NCBI RefSeq assembly: GCF_027580225.2
Contig: NW_027395276.1
Coordinates: 558,001-622,000, forward strand
Reading direction: 5' to 3'
Length of the DNA: 64,000 bases
Source of the DNA: Misgurnus anguillicaudatus
Taxonomy: Eukaryota; Chordata; Actinopteri; Cypriniformes; Cobitidae
Positions within the stretch are counted from its first letter, which is position 1. Each line of letters begins with the position of its first letter. This document shows, piece by piece, positions 22,109 through 34,846 of the stretch. Below the pieces are notes generated by a model. That model saw nothing but the letters and a program-made list of their open reading frames with translations, was not told the DNA's origin and ran no database searches. The position numbers and the translations under genes are program-made.

Positions 22109-24644
22109 TGTTGCAACAACGCTGTAAATATTTTGGCATAGCAACATAAATCTTCTTGTTTATTTTCCTGTCCGTATGTCCTATGAAGGAAGTCTCATTT
22201 AATTGAGGACCCTCTGTAAATCCCATACTTATGAAGATTCAACCTCCTGAGGACGCGAAGGATGCAGCCTTCTGAAACGAGACACAGCCCAAATGTCTCC
22301 AAAATGAAACAGGAAATTAAAAGAAAAACTTAAAGTTCATAAAACGCACAACAGGATCATAACACGTTTACATATCTTCAGTATGAAAACGTCATTTACA
22401 AATGCTGTGCTTGTAAATAAAATGCTTTATATCTTTTCATTTCAATAGATTGTATGTTTAAGAATTATTAACTAGTAAACGCTTTCATGTTGCAGAGATA
22501 AATGAACATACATATATTCAGAATTGTGTGTGCAGGCTAGTTTAATTTAGCTAACAATAAAGGTTTGAATGAAGTGCATTGTGAATAACTCAATAAACAT
22601 TCTCACACTCTCTGAAGAGCAAATGACAGACCTTAAGTAAAGACTCAATCCTTCAAGAGCACCTCAACCGACTGAACAAGACACCTGTTGCCAAGTAACG
22701 TTTGTGAGGGATCTCCACCATCTTATCTTGTGGGAAACAGCAAATTCTTTTCTCAAGGTCGGGAACAAAACCAAGAGCTGTTACAAACACAAGTTCCTAC
22801 AATAAGAGTGCTGTTAGCATATAAAGGGCTTATCTTATCTTTCCTGTCGCATAGAGAAGAAGACAGATTATCGTTCAACCTTATGCATGTGACAACTTTC
22901 AGTAGTTGCCTGTTAAATGCTTCAGAGACCATTCGCCAGTGTAATACTTTATAATAACCATCATATCATTCATTTTTTAATAATCAGGTCAAACGTCAGT
23001 TCAATTCTGACACCAAATATACTGTGTTCGTGTCAATCTGCAACCCAACAACCAAAGTCAAATGGAGTCTTATAAGTAAGAGATGTATGAATGCTTCAAA
23101 GTCCCTTTGAAACTAAAAGTGATTCATTTTTTGGCTTAAAGTATGATTATGTTACCCTTAACCTGTGTACACCGACACAGCTGAAAACCGCAAGTGGACG
23201 CCAAACGTGGGCGCTTGCCAGTGTTTTTCAGCTAAGCACTTTGGTTGCTGTGATACCTCTGGTTTTATCAGTCATTGTACGGCTGCATTCACCCCCAACA
23301 AAACTTCGAACAACATTTTGCACAAGTTGTCTCTAGAACCTAGTGTGCTCCAAAATGTGCAATTAGAAGATATAAACATTCAAACGCAGTCTCTCACTTC
23401 TTCTGCCAATATGGATCAGTTCGTTTTATGACGTCATTTTGCTCTTTAGATCCTCACCAGACTGTGAGGTAAACTAAACTCTTGACTTACTATTTATTTT
23501 AACAAAATTTTGAGTTAAAGCTACAATAATCTGATGTTGCTTCCACTAAACATGACAAATACCTACAAGTAACACCCAAAAGTATTAGATAAAATAGTAC
23601 CTTTTTATAGTACCGCAGGGTTCTTTTTTTTTAAATTCAGTTTATGCTCAAAACTTTGCAGTCTGGCCTATATAAAAAAGACACCAAAGAAAAATCTGTG
23701 TTAGTGCCCGAGAGCATAAAGAGAGAGAATTCACAAATATTATCATAATTTTGACCTACAGTATGCGTTTGAAACAAACATAAAAAGAAACTGCTAGAGA
23801 AAACACATTTCTGCTCTTGAACTTTGCACATAAAACTTCTGAAACACAGTACATCCCATGTGACGACTAGCACTGATCTCTCCTGTAAATAAAAACATTT
23901 CTTTTGACTCATCTGCTGTATCGAATTAATCTTTTACTGAGCTCATACGGCAAAAAATATTTTAAAAAATTTCTTTCAAAATATACAAAACTGGCCAAAA
24001 ATATATGTACTGAAAAATCTATTTACAAATATGTATTTTTCACCAATTGATTTTTGGAAATTGTTTGTATATTTTGAAAAAGTCAATGTCTAATCACATG
24101 AAGAAACATCATTGACCAATCAAAATAAGTGTATACATAATTAACAACAAATTACATAATTAAGACCATGAAAAGTGTGATGATGGCTGATGAAGAGTAA
24201 AAAAGTGTTTCTATGCCTTAGTAGATTTAACTAAATAAAATGAGTAAACTATGTTTCAATTTTTTAATTTTTTATCTTTTTAATCAAAATATGAGTTAAA
24301 ATAACATCATAATTTGAATAATTTGAGTAATTCTAAATGAACACATCATTGAGTAAATTCAACTTCATTTTATCATGTATAATCCACTTAAATTTGTAAG
24401 AAGGAAATTAACAATAATAATTTTATTATTAAACATAACTAACTAGGCAGTGGACTCGTAGTTCCCAGCATGCTTTGCACGGGACTGCATTTAGAGAGTA
24501 TAATTTGAATTTAAACTTATATGATTTTAACTAAAAAGAAAGACTTGTTAGTTTTTAATGTTCATTCATCTTCGAGATTTGGAAGAGTTTCTGTTTCTTC
24601 TTTTGAGTTTTCTACAGTACTTACCATTGTTCAAAAGGCCAACC
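22109..24644. other. No gene recognised
   Basis: About 2.5 kb without a convincing gene. The part 22560-23450 is less AT-rich and shows no repeat signature, so it may be unique sequence. Around 23945-24075 a weak palindromic stretch with AAATATACAAAACTGGCC and AAATTGTTTGTATATTTTG is present. Confidence 0.5.
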
Positions 24645-25133
24645 CAGTCTCACCCCATGTCGTCAATATTTGACGACACTTGACCATCTGTCAATATGTG
24701 AGGCGGAGGGTATACCTTTCGTGTCATTTTTTGACGAACTGGGGACTTCAATACTATTACATCCGTTGCATTCTCTTCTCCTATTTTCTTACCATTTTCG
24801 CGTCGGTTTAGGGTTAGATTTACATAATGACATCCCTACCCAAACCTAACTCTAACCCCAACGCCAGGTGACAACTGTTTCTAACCCCAACGCCAGGTGA
24901 CAACTGTTTAATTTCGCGTACACTGTTTAATTTCGTGTACACTGTTTAATTTTGCGTAATCTAACCCTAAACCGACGCGAAAATGGTAAGAAAATAGGAG
25001 AAGAGAATGCAACGGACGTAATAGTATTGAAGTCCCCAGTTCGTCAAAAAATGACGCGAAAGGTATACCCTCCGCGTCACATATTGACGAATGGTCAAGT
25101 GTCGTCAAATATTGACGACATGGGGTGAGACTG
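24645..25133. mobile_element. Near-perfect foldback element with internal minisatellites
   Basis: The arms 24645-24818 and 24960-25133 are complementary over about 174 bp with only about six mismatches. Ends are CAGTCTCACCCC and GGGGTGAGACTG. The 140-bp loop holds two copies of a 29-bp unit (24852-24909) and then about three copies of a 19-bp unit built on AATTTCGCGTACACTG. No coding content. The high arm identity points to recent arrival or arm conversion. Confidence 0.9.
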
Positions 25134-25599
25134 TGTTACAAAGGCTGGTGCTTGTGCATAGACTGCATATTGAAGTATGTCGCGCTTTACAGCTGCCCAA
25201 AAACGAAATTGGGAGGGCGCACTGATTGAATAAACAATTTGTGACCTCATCTTACAGAAATATGAAGTCTAAATCAATGTTTATGAAAACAACAACAAAC
25301 CATAAAAAGTTACATGTACCAAGAAAAGTCAATTAAACTAACAGAGTAATGCTACTATTAGTTAACTAAACTTAATTTTGTTGCATTTGTATTAAGTAAT
25401 ATTACAGTGTTTATTATACTTAAAAAAGGTTGCAAGTTGACTCAACCTAAAACTTCCCATGCAATCACTTGCCTCACTTTTTATAAGTTAGATCTATTAC
25501 TTTTTACAGTTTGATACGATCAAAACTTGATTTTGGTGCGTTTTTGCAAGAAGGTAATGTGCAAGATTTTCTGAGTTTGTATATTTTAAAAAATAAATA
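25134..25599. other. No gene recognised
   Basis: Nothing supportable. Confidence 0.5.
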
Positions 25600-26010
25600 T
25601 ATTTTAAAGCATTTATACTCACGTCACATTGGAAGAACAACGTATTTATGTTAAGAACCTATAAAAATAAGGAGTTTGAAAAGGTTAAAATTAAATATTT
25701 TGAAAAATATACTTATAATTTTATATTTTACAAGTACTTATATATTTTATACTGTACTGTATACATTTTATATAAACTTTTATATTTTGGCCAGGAAAAT
25801 ATATATTTTTGTCGTATAGGTTAAAAAATTAGAAATGTATTTGTTGCCCTTGAAATACATTTTGTAATATATGTTAATATGTGAAGGTTAAAATTAAATA
25901 TATTTTCAAATCCAAAAATATATTTAATTAAGCTTTACTTTTTACAAAATGTACATTTAAAACATATTTTTGGTCAGAGAAATTATATTTTTTTTGTTAT
26001 AGGACAGTAA
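25600..26010. repeat. AT-rich interspersed repeat, copy B
   Basis: Same order of motifs as 68-450, same strand. See TCACATTGGAAGAAC, AATATACTTATAATTTTAT, TTTTATATTTTGGCCAGG and AAGCTTTACTTT. It is divergent by small indels and substitutions. Confidence 0.7.
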
Positions 26011-28118
26011 CACATCAAACTTAAAGCTGTAGTTTATAAAAATGTATGAATATTTTACCCCCCCCCCAGCTATCCTAGGTTTATAAGTGTCTTCTTTTAG
26101 CCGAACACAATTGAACTTTTATTAAATAATACTCTGTCTCTTTTAGCTTTATAATGGCATTAAAAAGTTCCCTAGTTTTTTAAAAGCTCTAAAAACCCCA
26201 TCCATCAAAATCCACAGAGTTATTAAATGTCTTCTTTGTTGAAGCGTCGAGTTTTTGTAATGTAGCCTTCAGCCTGACCTCAACTCTCTCGTGAGCGACT
26301 GTAGTTTATAAAATTTGAAATATAAATGTTTCCTTATCATCGCTTTGCCTCAGAACAGATTTTAAGATTGTTTAAGTAGAAAGAATTATGATTTGTAATA
26401 TATTCATATACCTGACATTTGTAATATATTAATTATGCATTTATTGATTAATCTGCATGATGTAATAATGTTTAAGGCAATGAGTCATGGATAAAAAATT
26501 CACAAACTGATATATGTGTCTGCCAAATGCATACATGTAACAATATAAATTGGTGTCCCATAAAATGTTGCCAGAAACCGACATCTACGCATTAATCAGA
26601 TGTATGACTGTAATTTGGTTTTAAATCTCCAATTCCGATTTATAGGATCCCCGGACAGCGTTGCAGGACCACTGGTTTTCTTTTCCCAAGTGTTGTCATT
26701 GTGATTACCTGGCCCACCCACACTCCGACTCGGGAACCAATGCTTTGCTCACAGCTGGTCTCTGGAGTAGCATCAATTTTCAATCACTCTGATTATCTCC
26801 ATATGCTTCTGGCAGAGTGAGTGCTGTTTCTTACTGCACCCTATCGCTGTGCACTGGAAACAGTGGCATAAGTAAATTAGCACTGAATAAGTGTTAGTGG
26901 GGGAGCGCCATTAATCCACGACACCCTGCTGTCCAGTGGCTATGAACCTAAATCCCTCCACTATGAATTCATCTGCAGAATAAGAAGCGGGTCGAGCACG
27001 GTTAAAAAACACATTAGCAAGGCATGTTTGATTACAAATTATGTGAGGCAGATATTGTCCAAACCATTAGACGCGCTCAACAAGACATCTAAGTTGTTTA
27101 ATGGACTACCTAGCCACTATGTGTAAAGTTAAAACTGTTTAAATTACAATCAACAAAAAAGCATACTTTTTCTAGTGCTGTGTATTTTGGCCGATACACA
27201 ATGCACTTTTGTTTGCAGCTTTGTAGTGTCTGTGTATCTTCTTTTTGTAGTTGGTAAGTCAGGTTCAGGCAGTTCTCTGACACCACAAGTTCAGCGGATC
27301 AATTGAGGAAATGACAGGGAAAAATTTATCTAGTTCATGTTACCTTACAAAACAAGCCTCCATCGTGCCCTCCAGCAGAATACTTAACCTTCAGCGTTCC
27401 TGAGGAGATATGCAATGCTCGCCCCTTAAATTCACTTTCTCAAGCTTCACCAGTACCCATGTGGATAAGCTGAGATGGCAGTGCAGTTATTTTAGACTCG
27501 GTCGTGTGAATATCATTACTGGTTAGATTCAGACCATGGCTGGATCACACTGCACATTTAAAAGTCCACTCAGCAACTTTTTTTTCAGAATAAGAATCAG
27601 AATGAGTTTTTATGGTAAGATTGCTCTCATAAGGAATCGGACCTGACAGCTGCTGACAGCTACTGAATAAAAAATATAACAGGTTTTTCCAAGTTTTATC
27701 CTTAAAGAAATGTATTGTACTTTTGACATTTTTTTTTTAAAACTAGCCTTTTATGTCCCGTTCTGACAATCCTCGTGCTAAACATATAGGCAAAGTGTCA
27801 AAAGCGCAGTTGGACGTGTGATGGAGTATTTCTGTGCTGAACGCCATGGTTCATACAAGTTTTTTTACATGAAAGATTCATACGTAACAATCTTGCTTTA
27901 TTTCTTTTAGGGGCAATATCAGTGCCGGAAGTACAGTGGAAGTCCTTATATGGGCACTTCACCTGGAATTGCGCACACACACACACACACCAACCAGGAG
28001 CTGACACCAAATCATTGTCACCAAAGTAGTGTGTTGTTGTTTGTGAGGGAAATTTAAGCATTATGGAAACAATGGATATATTTTGTGAGTAGCAGCAGAG
28101 TTTTGCGATTGTGTTTGT
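26011..28118. other. No gene recognised; GC-richer block 26640-27120
   Basis: The segment 26640-27120 stands out as balanced in base composition, free of the repeat signatures seen elsewhere, and without an ORF. It may be unique, possibly constrained non-coding DNA. A (CA)n run lies at 27972-27991. Poly-C near 26059-26068 is also present. Confidence 0.5.
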
Positions 28119-28644
28119 TTAAAGGGGCCATGGCATGAACATCTGACTTTTTCCATGTTTTAGTGCTATGATTGGGTCCTCAGTGATTCTATCAACCTAG
28201 ATAATGTGAAAAAGATCAACCCAGTAACTTAGTTTTGGTTAAACCATTCTCTACAAGCACATGAAAAAAGGTAGTTGAAATTTGGCTCTCCTTATGATGT
28301 CATAAGGAGCTCTTATTATAATAATACCACCCCTCAATCTGCACTATCCAACCACAGCACTGCCATTTAGTACAGAGAGAAAGAGAGAAAATAATTCAAA
28401 GCACAATTGAGTTTCAATTGCAACAAACCACCATCATTGTGATCAGTGTTTGCACTTCGTCCGCTCATTTGCATTTTAAAGGACACACCCCAAACGGCAC
28501 ATTTTTGCACACTTTTTGACATTTTTAACATGTTATAATAAATTATTTATATGGTATTTTGAGCTAAAACTTCACATATGTGCTCTAAGGACAAGAAAGA
28601 TTTATTTGACATCTTAAAATGGTATTGTGCCATGGCCCCTTTAA
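28119..28644. mobile_element. TTAA-flanked MITE (AGGGGCCATGGCA family), copy 1
   Basis: The ends AGGGGCCATGGCA and TGCCATGGCCCCT are perfect inverted repeats. TTAA lies on each side (28119-28122 and 28641-28644). The length is 526 bp. It is co-oriented with and about 90% like 34332-34846. TTAA duplications are typical of piggyBac and Kolobok elements. No coding content. Confidence 0.9.
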
Positions 28645-29093
28645 TGCTGGATTTCGTTGAAAACCGGGTCATAAGTCGCAGGCGGTAAGTAAAACTGCAT
28701 CAAATGTCTGTGTTTTGTTGGCAATAGCCCCATAAATGCATATAATGGAAATGACACAGGCATGCAGTGAATCATAAGCCTCATTTATAAATGCTGTGTA
28801 GAAACCATCCTACATTTGTACATGTGATTCATAGATAAAATGTATGCACAGAAAATGCGCGTACCCCTTTCTTTCAGATGAGAACTCTATAAATCGCAAA
28901 TGATCTTGAACTTACACTGTAGTTTCAGATCTCCACATTTAAACAATGCCCGATTAATGTCATTGAGATATTAAAGAGCTTCTGTTTATGTTCAAATCCT
29001 TTTCGAGCAACAAGAGTGTCTTATATTTCCAAAAACTTGCAGCAATTGGACAAGCAAGAGTGTGTACGTCTGTTCAGACCCTGACGTGGCGCT
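28645..29093. other. Repeat-like, no gene
   Basis: CCTCATTTATAAATGCTG near 28779 has the look of a dispersed fish repeat, but no paired end could be set. Confidence 0.45.
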
Positions 29094-29796
29094 AGTCTAC
29101 TCATTTTCAATATTTAAATATGTTATTACCTTAACTAAGAATTGTTGATACATCCCTCTATCATCTGTGTGCGTGCATGTAAGCGCTGGAGCACGCTGCA
29201 ACGCTTCTATAGCATTTAGCTTAGCCCCATTCATTCAATGGTACCATTTAGAGATAAAGTTAGAAGTGACCAAACACATCAACGTTTTTCCTATTTAAGA
29301 CGAGTAGTTATACGAGCAAGTTTGTTGGTACAAAATAAAACGTAGCGCTGTTCTAAGCGGATTTAAAAGAGGAACTATATTTTATGGCGTAATAGCACTT
29401 ATGGGAGTACTTCGACTCTGCGCAGTAACACCCTCCCTCTCCCATTATGAGAGTGAGAAGGGGAGCGGACTTTTCAGGCGAGTCGAAGTACTCCCAAAAG
29501 TGCTATTATGCCATAAAATATAGTTCCTCTTTTAAATCCGCTTAGAAAAGCGCTACGTTTTATTTTGTACCACCAAACTTGCTCGTATAACTACTCGTCT
29601 TAAATAGGAAAAACGTTGATGTGTTTGGTCACTTCTAACTTTATCTCTAAATGGTACCATTGAATGAATGGGGCTAAGCTAAATGCTATCGAAGCGCTTA
29701 TGTGCACACACACAGATGATAGAGGGATGATTCAACAGTTCTTAGTTAAGGTAATAACATATTTTAATATTGAAAATGAGTAGACTATTCCTTTAA
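29094..29796. mobile_element. Very long foldback, arms about 310 bp
   Basis: AGTCTACTCATTTTCAATAT at the left returns as its complement at 29768-29787. The arms pair almost throughout, for example ACCTTAACTAAGAA, TCCCTCTATCATCTGTGTG, GGTACCATTTAGAGATAAAG, AAACACATCAACGTTTTTCC and GAGTACTTCGACTC. The centre, about 29420-29475, is a short CT/GA-rich loop. The right edge reads CCTTTAA, so the target may have been TTAA. It would extrude as a large hairpin. Confidence 0.92.
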
Positions 29797-30476
29797 GCTT
29801 TGAAATGATGTATACTCTTTTAGGATGAAGACTAAAATATATGTGGCAGAGAAAAGCTGTTAATGTAGAATATATCTACCAACTGGGTCAGATACTGTAT
29901 CTGTATTGCAACTGAGTGATGGGAGATGAAAAAACCCTAAATTGTTAAAACAATATTCTTCTGTCATTTAAATATATTACACTTAAAATTGACTCTGAAA
30001 TGCTGAAGACTCGTATCTGATAAAGCGTCAGAAAACATTTAAGAACACAAAGGAAGTTTGCCTGTTTTATTTATTCACCATCAATCATCTAGAAATAAAA
30101 GCCTAACTAAGACTGATTTTTTTTAGGGCATGTTCTCAAAAACATAATATCCCAAGGTGTCAGATAAGTTAATATATCAGAGTATATTTTTTTTTAATGT
30201 GGTGTTTGTAGAGATTAATGAATGAGCTTTTAATATTCTGTCATCGTCAGTCTATGGGGAATGAGTTTTCAATAACACTTGTGGACAGGAGAGCTCTGAA
30301 GCACAGTACAGTTTTTATGATATAATGTAAACAGCAGATCTGTACGTCCAGTTAAATTTATATATAGACAGTTCTAGATTTAATGTTTCTTAGTGAAAGC
30401 TATTAAAAGCAGACTGCTATACAGTATGTTTAAACCCCTGAGACATGCAGGGAGTTGATTCACAAACATATTTATG
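29797..30476. other. No gene recognised
   Basis: Nothing supportable beyond short frames. Confidence 0.5.
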
Positions 30477-30745
30477 ACCCTGGACCACAAAACCAGTCAT
30501 GAGGGCCAATTTTTGAAAATAAATAAATAAACAAAAAATACTAAGAAAAGTACTTTGCAACACATGTTACTTGATACACACACGATAAATACATTTTTGA
30601 TATATTAATGGTAACATTTACAAAATATCTTCATGGAATATGATCTTTATTTAATAAGATCCTAATGATTTTTGGCATAAAAACAAATCGATAATTTTGA
30701 TACAATTGTATTGTCGGCTATTGCTACAAATATACCAGTGCGACT
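30477..30745. mobile_element. Fragment of the CCTGGACCACAAAACCAGTC repeat
   Basis: Starts ACCCTGGACCACAAAACCAG and continues with TTTACAAAATATCTTCATGG and TTTTTGGCATAAAA, ending near GCTACAAATATACC. This is a familiar cyprinid DNA element. The matching right terminus is absent and the middle is shortened. Confidence 0.75.
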
Positions 30746-31325
30746 TAAAATATTTTTTCACTTTCCTATGTCCCGAAAACCATGTCATCCAAGACTTTTA
30801 TGCCTTTCTTTCTTCAGTCGAAAATAAATTAGTTTTTTTTTTGTTGTTTGTTTGTTTGGAAGCTCCAAATTCCTATTTAAATGCAGCTTTAAAGGCCTCT
30901 AAACAATCCAAACCAAGGCATCAGCGAAATGGTCATTATTTTCGCCAAATAAATAAAATATGTACTTTTTAACTACAACATTCTCGTCTAGCATTAGCCC
31001 TGTGATGCGACCTTACCTATTACGCAATCAAGTTGAAAGGTCACCATGACGGATCATTTTAAACAAAAATTGACACAAAACATTAATTATTATCTCTCCA
31101 CATACAACAACGTCGGAATGGTCCTCTTTCTCTGCCATTGTAAAACTTGAGCAGGGGCATTACTAGGCTAGTGCAAGACGAGAAGTTGTGTTCAAAAAGT
31201 TTGTATATTTTATTTATTTATTTTTATTTGTGAAAATGATGATCATTTCGCTAGATAAAACCCTTATGCCTCAGTTGGGATCATTTTGAGCCCTTTGAAA
31301 CTGCAATTCGGACCTTTTGTTTGGA
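30746..31325. mobile_element. Foldback repeat related to 4419-4730
   Basis: The left arm (about 30868-31010) and right arm (about 31150-31320) are loosely complementary: TTTAAAGGCCTCTAAACAATCC / GGATCATTTTGAGCCCTTTGA, GCGAAATGGTCATTATTTTCG / GAAAATGATGATCATTTCGC, and ACATTCTCGTCTAGCATTAG / CTAGTGCAAGACGAG. It is decayed. Confidence 0.7.
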
Positions 31326-32302
31326 CTAATTGATCTTCACTATATTTGTGTACAGTAGGTAATAAAAATATAACACTAGACCAGGATGTCTTAAATAAAG
31401 TATTTAATACAAACAGGGAGAATAACAGGGAGAAAACCAGCAGCAATACCCTCGACATGGACAAAAACTAACCAGGGACAACTAAACTCAAGGCTATGCC
31501 ATATACAGTACAGGACATGGGTATAATAAAGGCAACTAAACTAGACAGAGATAAAAAACTAATGAGTAACTATGGGAGTAATTATGGTAACACTTAACTG
31601 AAATAACAAGGAAACACAAAAACAACAAAACACTGAGCACAATCCTGGCAGTTTGGACTTGAAACCTGATGTCATTCTGATATATTTATGGAAAATGTTT
31701 ATTTTGAGCAGTGATGCAAGATAAAAGCCAGTACTGGATATTTTCTTTGTTTTCTGCCTGTATAAAAACTGACATGTTTATAAAACAAAACATTACTAAA
31801 ATAGTACATCATCATTTTGATTACCTTTCATCTGAATTAGATGTTATTATATGAGATCTCTTCAATATCACTTTATTTCTTTTACACGTTGATTAAATGA
31901 AGAACAACTGAAAACTTTCGGTAAGGTCCCCTGCGTCTTGAAAACACCCCAAAATCTCCCAATTGTCTTTATTACCAATTGTGTTTCCAAATAAAATTCA
32001 ACAACTGGGCTCAAGATTGGCCTAGTCGATATTAATTAAGATATCAATATCTAAACGTTTTCATCAAATTTACTTAATTATTTTATCCATGCAACCTAAT
32101 TTTAATTTCAAAGCTGCATACTTTTAATCGGGACCCAAAATGAACACTCGCCAAGTGCCAATGCAAGTAAATATCGGCATCGGTAACATTTCTCAAGTCA
32201 TCGGCCATTGGCAAGTGTGGCAAAAAAGTTTTTTTAAGGCACTGTTAATGCATTCAATCTGTGTGTATCATTTGTTTTTGTTTTTATTTCTCTGAAGTCA
32301 TT
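31326..32302. other. No gene recognised
   Basis: Nothing supportable. Confidence 0.5.
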
Positions 32303-32796
32303 TTAAAGTGCACCTATTGTATTTCATTGCTAAAAACAATGTTATTTTGTGTATTTGGTATAATACAATGTGTTCGCGTTGTATGTTTTTGTAGCTCCAG
32401 ATTTCACTCTCTTCCTGAAACTGACTTATTTGAAAAGCACTGTGTCCCTGATTGGCCAGCTAATTTGTACGTTGTGATTGGCCTGAATACCTCTGAAGTC
32501 AGCCGGAAATGTGAAGCTCGTAACCATGTTTGAAAGATTTGCTCACAATTCAATGAAGCGGGAGGAATTATGATAATGTCGGTCTTATCTACATCACCAA
32601 TCTCAGGAAGCAAACTGTTGCCTGCAATCTGTGTGTTTGTTATAGTCTAAGAAAAGAGATTTACGTTGGAGACGATAACTCACGTCATCGTTTACTTTGG
32701 GGTTTGTCCCTTTTGCATATTGTTAACATGAACTAATACACACTTACACACCAAAGGAAATTTAAAATTGTGAATGAGACAATAGGTGCTCTTTAA
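32303..32796. mobile_element. TTAA-flanked MITE (AGTGCACCTATTGT family)
   Basis: A 494-bp element with ends AGTGCACCTATTGT and ACAATAGGTGCTCT. TTAA lies at both edges (32303-32306 and 32793-32796). It contains two copies of a GATTGGCC word (CTGATTGGCCAGC and GTGATTGGCCTG). No coding content. Confidence 0.85.
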
Positions 32797-32835
32797 GAAA
32801 AAGTTAATACGTGAATGAAACACAAGGTAGATGAG

Positions 32836-33167
32836 AGAGACATATTTACACCTGATGTTTAATTCCGTCTCTTTTTTCCACTTTCAACCGCTTCTGATTA
32901 CTTTGATGAGATGGTCTGTGGGCGAGTCCGTATGCTTATGTTTTAAATGCGAGCGGGAGAAATGCTGGGTTATATTGATGTTTGTAGCTTGTGTTGTTAG
33001 TAAACACGCTTCACAGGGTTATATACATGTATATAAAAGAGCTTTCTCTGATATGTGGTCGAAAGTGGACGAGCTTAAATCGTTTACATCCCGTTTACAC
33101 CTGTCTATAGCGTCGTCCACTTGTGAACCAAGTGACCCAAACGCATCTTAATACCAGATGTAAACAG
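32836..33167. repeat. TIR-like repeat, ATTTACACCTGATG ends
   Basis: TTTACACCTGATGTTTAAT at the left is answered by TTAATACCAGATGTAAACAG at the right. The 106-codon frame across it has no recognisable domain. It is likely a non-autonomous element. Confidence 0.6.
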
Positions 33168-34082
33168 CCTTTGAGAACTCTTGAGCTATATAAGAGAAAC
33201 ATCTGAGCAATAAGATTGACCTCATTGAGAAAAAAATGGCCAAGGTTCTGTGTGTTCTTCGCCTTATAGTATTACTTTGTTTTTATAAACTCTAGAAATC
33301 TAAAACAAATGTCTTTGGTACACTGCACGTCTGGAATGAAGAGTAGAGCACTGAATTTTTTTCCCTCAGGCTGTTATAGAGGCCGTGCCGGGGTCAAATG
33401 TGAGCAAAGTAATATTTTCTCATCCTCTTCGTCAGCACCTTCGGTTCATCAGTTGCCCCGAGCTCGCAACAGCTAAGACCCGTCACCTTTCACCTGAACA
33501 TCAATGATAAAAACTAAACATCAAGCTAATACGATGTCAGACGCCCCTGAGGCTGAACAACTAAACCCCCCTTATAATGTCATGTAGTGCAGTGCTGTAT
33601 AATGTCAGACTGACCTCCAAATCCTGTGAGCTTAAAAGTTAATATCAACTCAGAATTGAGCCTTTCAAATGTATTAATACAGATTCACCGGTGGCCTTGT
33701 TGTGCTCGACTACCGTGCACTTTACTCTAAAGAGTTTACTTCTCTGAAACATCTTTGCTTTTCAGTTGATGGTTAAGTTCAGTTCGTTCTTTTTTTAATA
33801 TCCTGTTTCACAAGTATGTGAGGTTGGTTGATTGGTTAAACTAATATTGGGTTTTGCAATCAAAGATTTGTAATGACCTTAAATGCATGAAAAAAGTAGA
33901 GAGAGACGTCTGCATATCTGACCAAATGATGGCTATTCTCACATTGCAAAATTCTTAACAATTAAAAATATGTGGTTCACTTTGTAACTCTTTTTGGCCA
34001 GGAGCTGCCCACTTGGACAGACCAATGACCAAATAACTAATCACCAGTGATCAGTTTAAAACAATAAACTCTTAAATGCAGA
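33168..34082. other. No gene recognised
   Basis: 33360-33600 is somewhat GC-richer and shows no repeat signature, so it is a candidate for unique sequence. The rest is featureless. Confidence 0.45.
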
Positions 34083-34101
34083 GGGGGTGGCACAGTGGTT
34101 T
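34083..34101 (+). mobile_element. Head of a DANA-like SINE, separated from its body
   Basis: GGGGGTGGCACAGTGG is like the start of the tRNA-derived DANA/mermaid SINE. The rest of the SINE resumes near 35804 after about 1.7 kb of other repeats. The match is short, so the join is an inference. Confidence 0.45.
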
Positions 34102-34331
34102 CAGTGAGTAGTGGGGTGCATCCCAATTCGAAGGCTGAATCATTCAAATGAAGTGGACCGTAAAGGGGGGACTTCACGAAGCGAACTAATATTTGCACCT
34201 TTATGCGGTAGGCCGGATATTTTATTTTATTTTAGTTTATTTTAGAAAATATTATGTATTGATGCAGTAACAGTATATCAAATTGAACAACCTTAAAACA
34301 CAACATGCACAGCAATATTACAGCAATAATA

Positions 34332-34846
34332 TTAAAGGGGCCATGGCATGAAAATCTGACTTTTTCCATGTTTAAGTGCTATGATTGGGTCCCCAGTGCT
34401 TCTATAAACCTAGAAAATGTGAAAAAGATCAACCCAGTAACTTAGTTTTGGTAAACCATTCTCTACAAGCACATGAAAAAATAGGTCGTTGAAATTTGGC
34501 TCTCCTTATGATGTCATAAGGAGCCCTTATTATAATAATACAGCCCCTTAATCTGCACTATCCAACCACAGCACTGCCATTTAGTGAAGAGAAAAGCACA
34601 ATTGAGTTTTAATTGCAACAAACCACCATCATTGTGATCAGTGTTTGAATTTCATCAGCTCATTTGCATTTTAAAGGACACACCCAAAACGGCACATTTT
34701 TGCACACCCCTATAAAGTGGCAATTTAAACATGCTATAATAAATTATTTATATGGTATTTTGAGCTAAAACTTCACATATGTGCTCTGGGGACACCAAAT
34801 ATTTATTTGACATCTTAAAAAAAGTCTTGTGCCATGGCCCCTTTAA
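34332..34846. mobile_element. TTAA-flanked MITE (AGGGGCCATGGCA family), copy 2
   Basis: 515 bp with the same ends as 28119-28644. TTAA lies at 34332-34335 and 34843-34846. It is very similar to the first copy along its length, with a shortened internal purine stretch. It lies inside the segment that splits the SINE. Confidence 0.9.
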
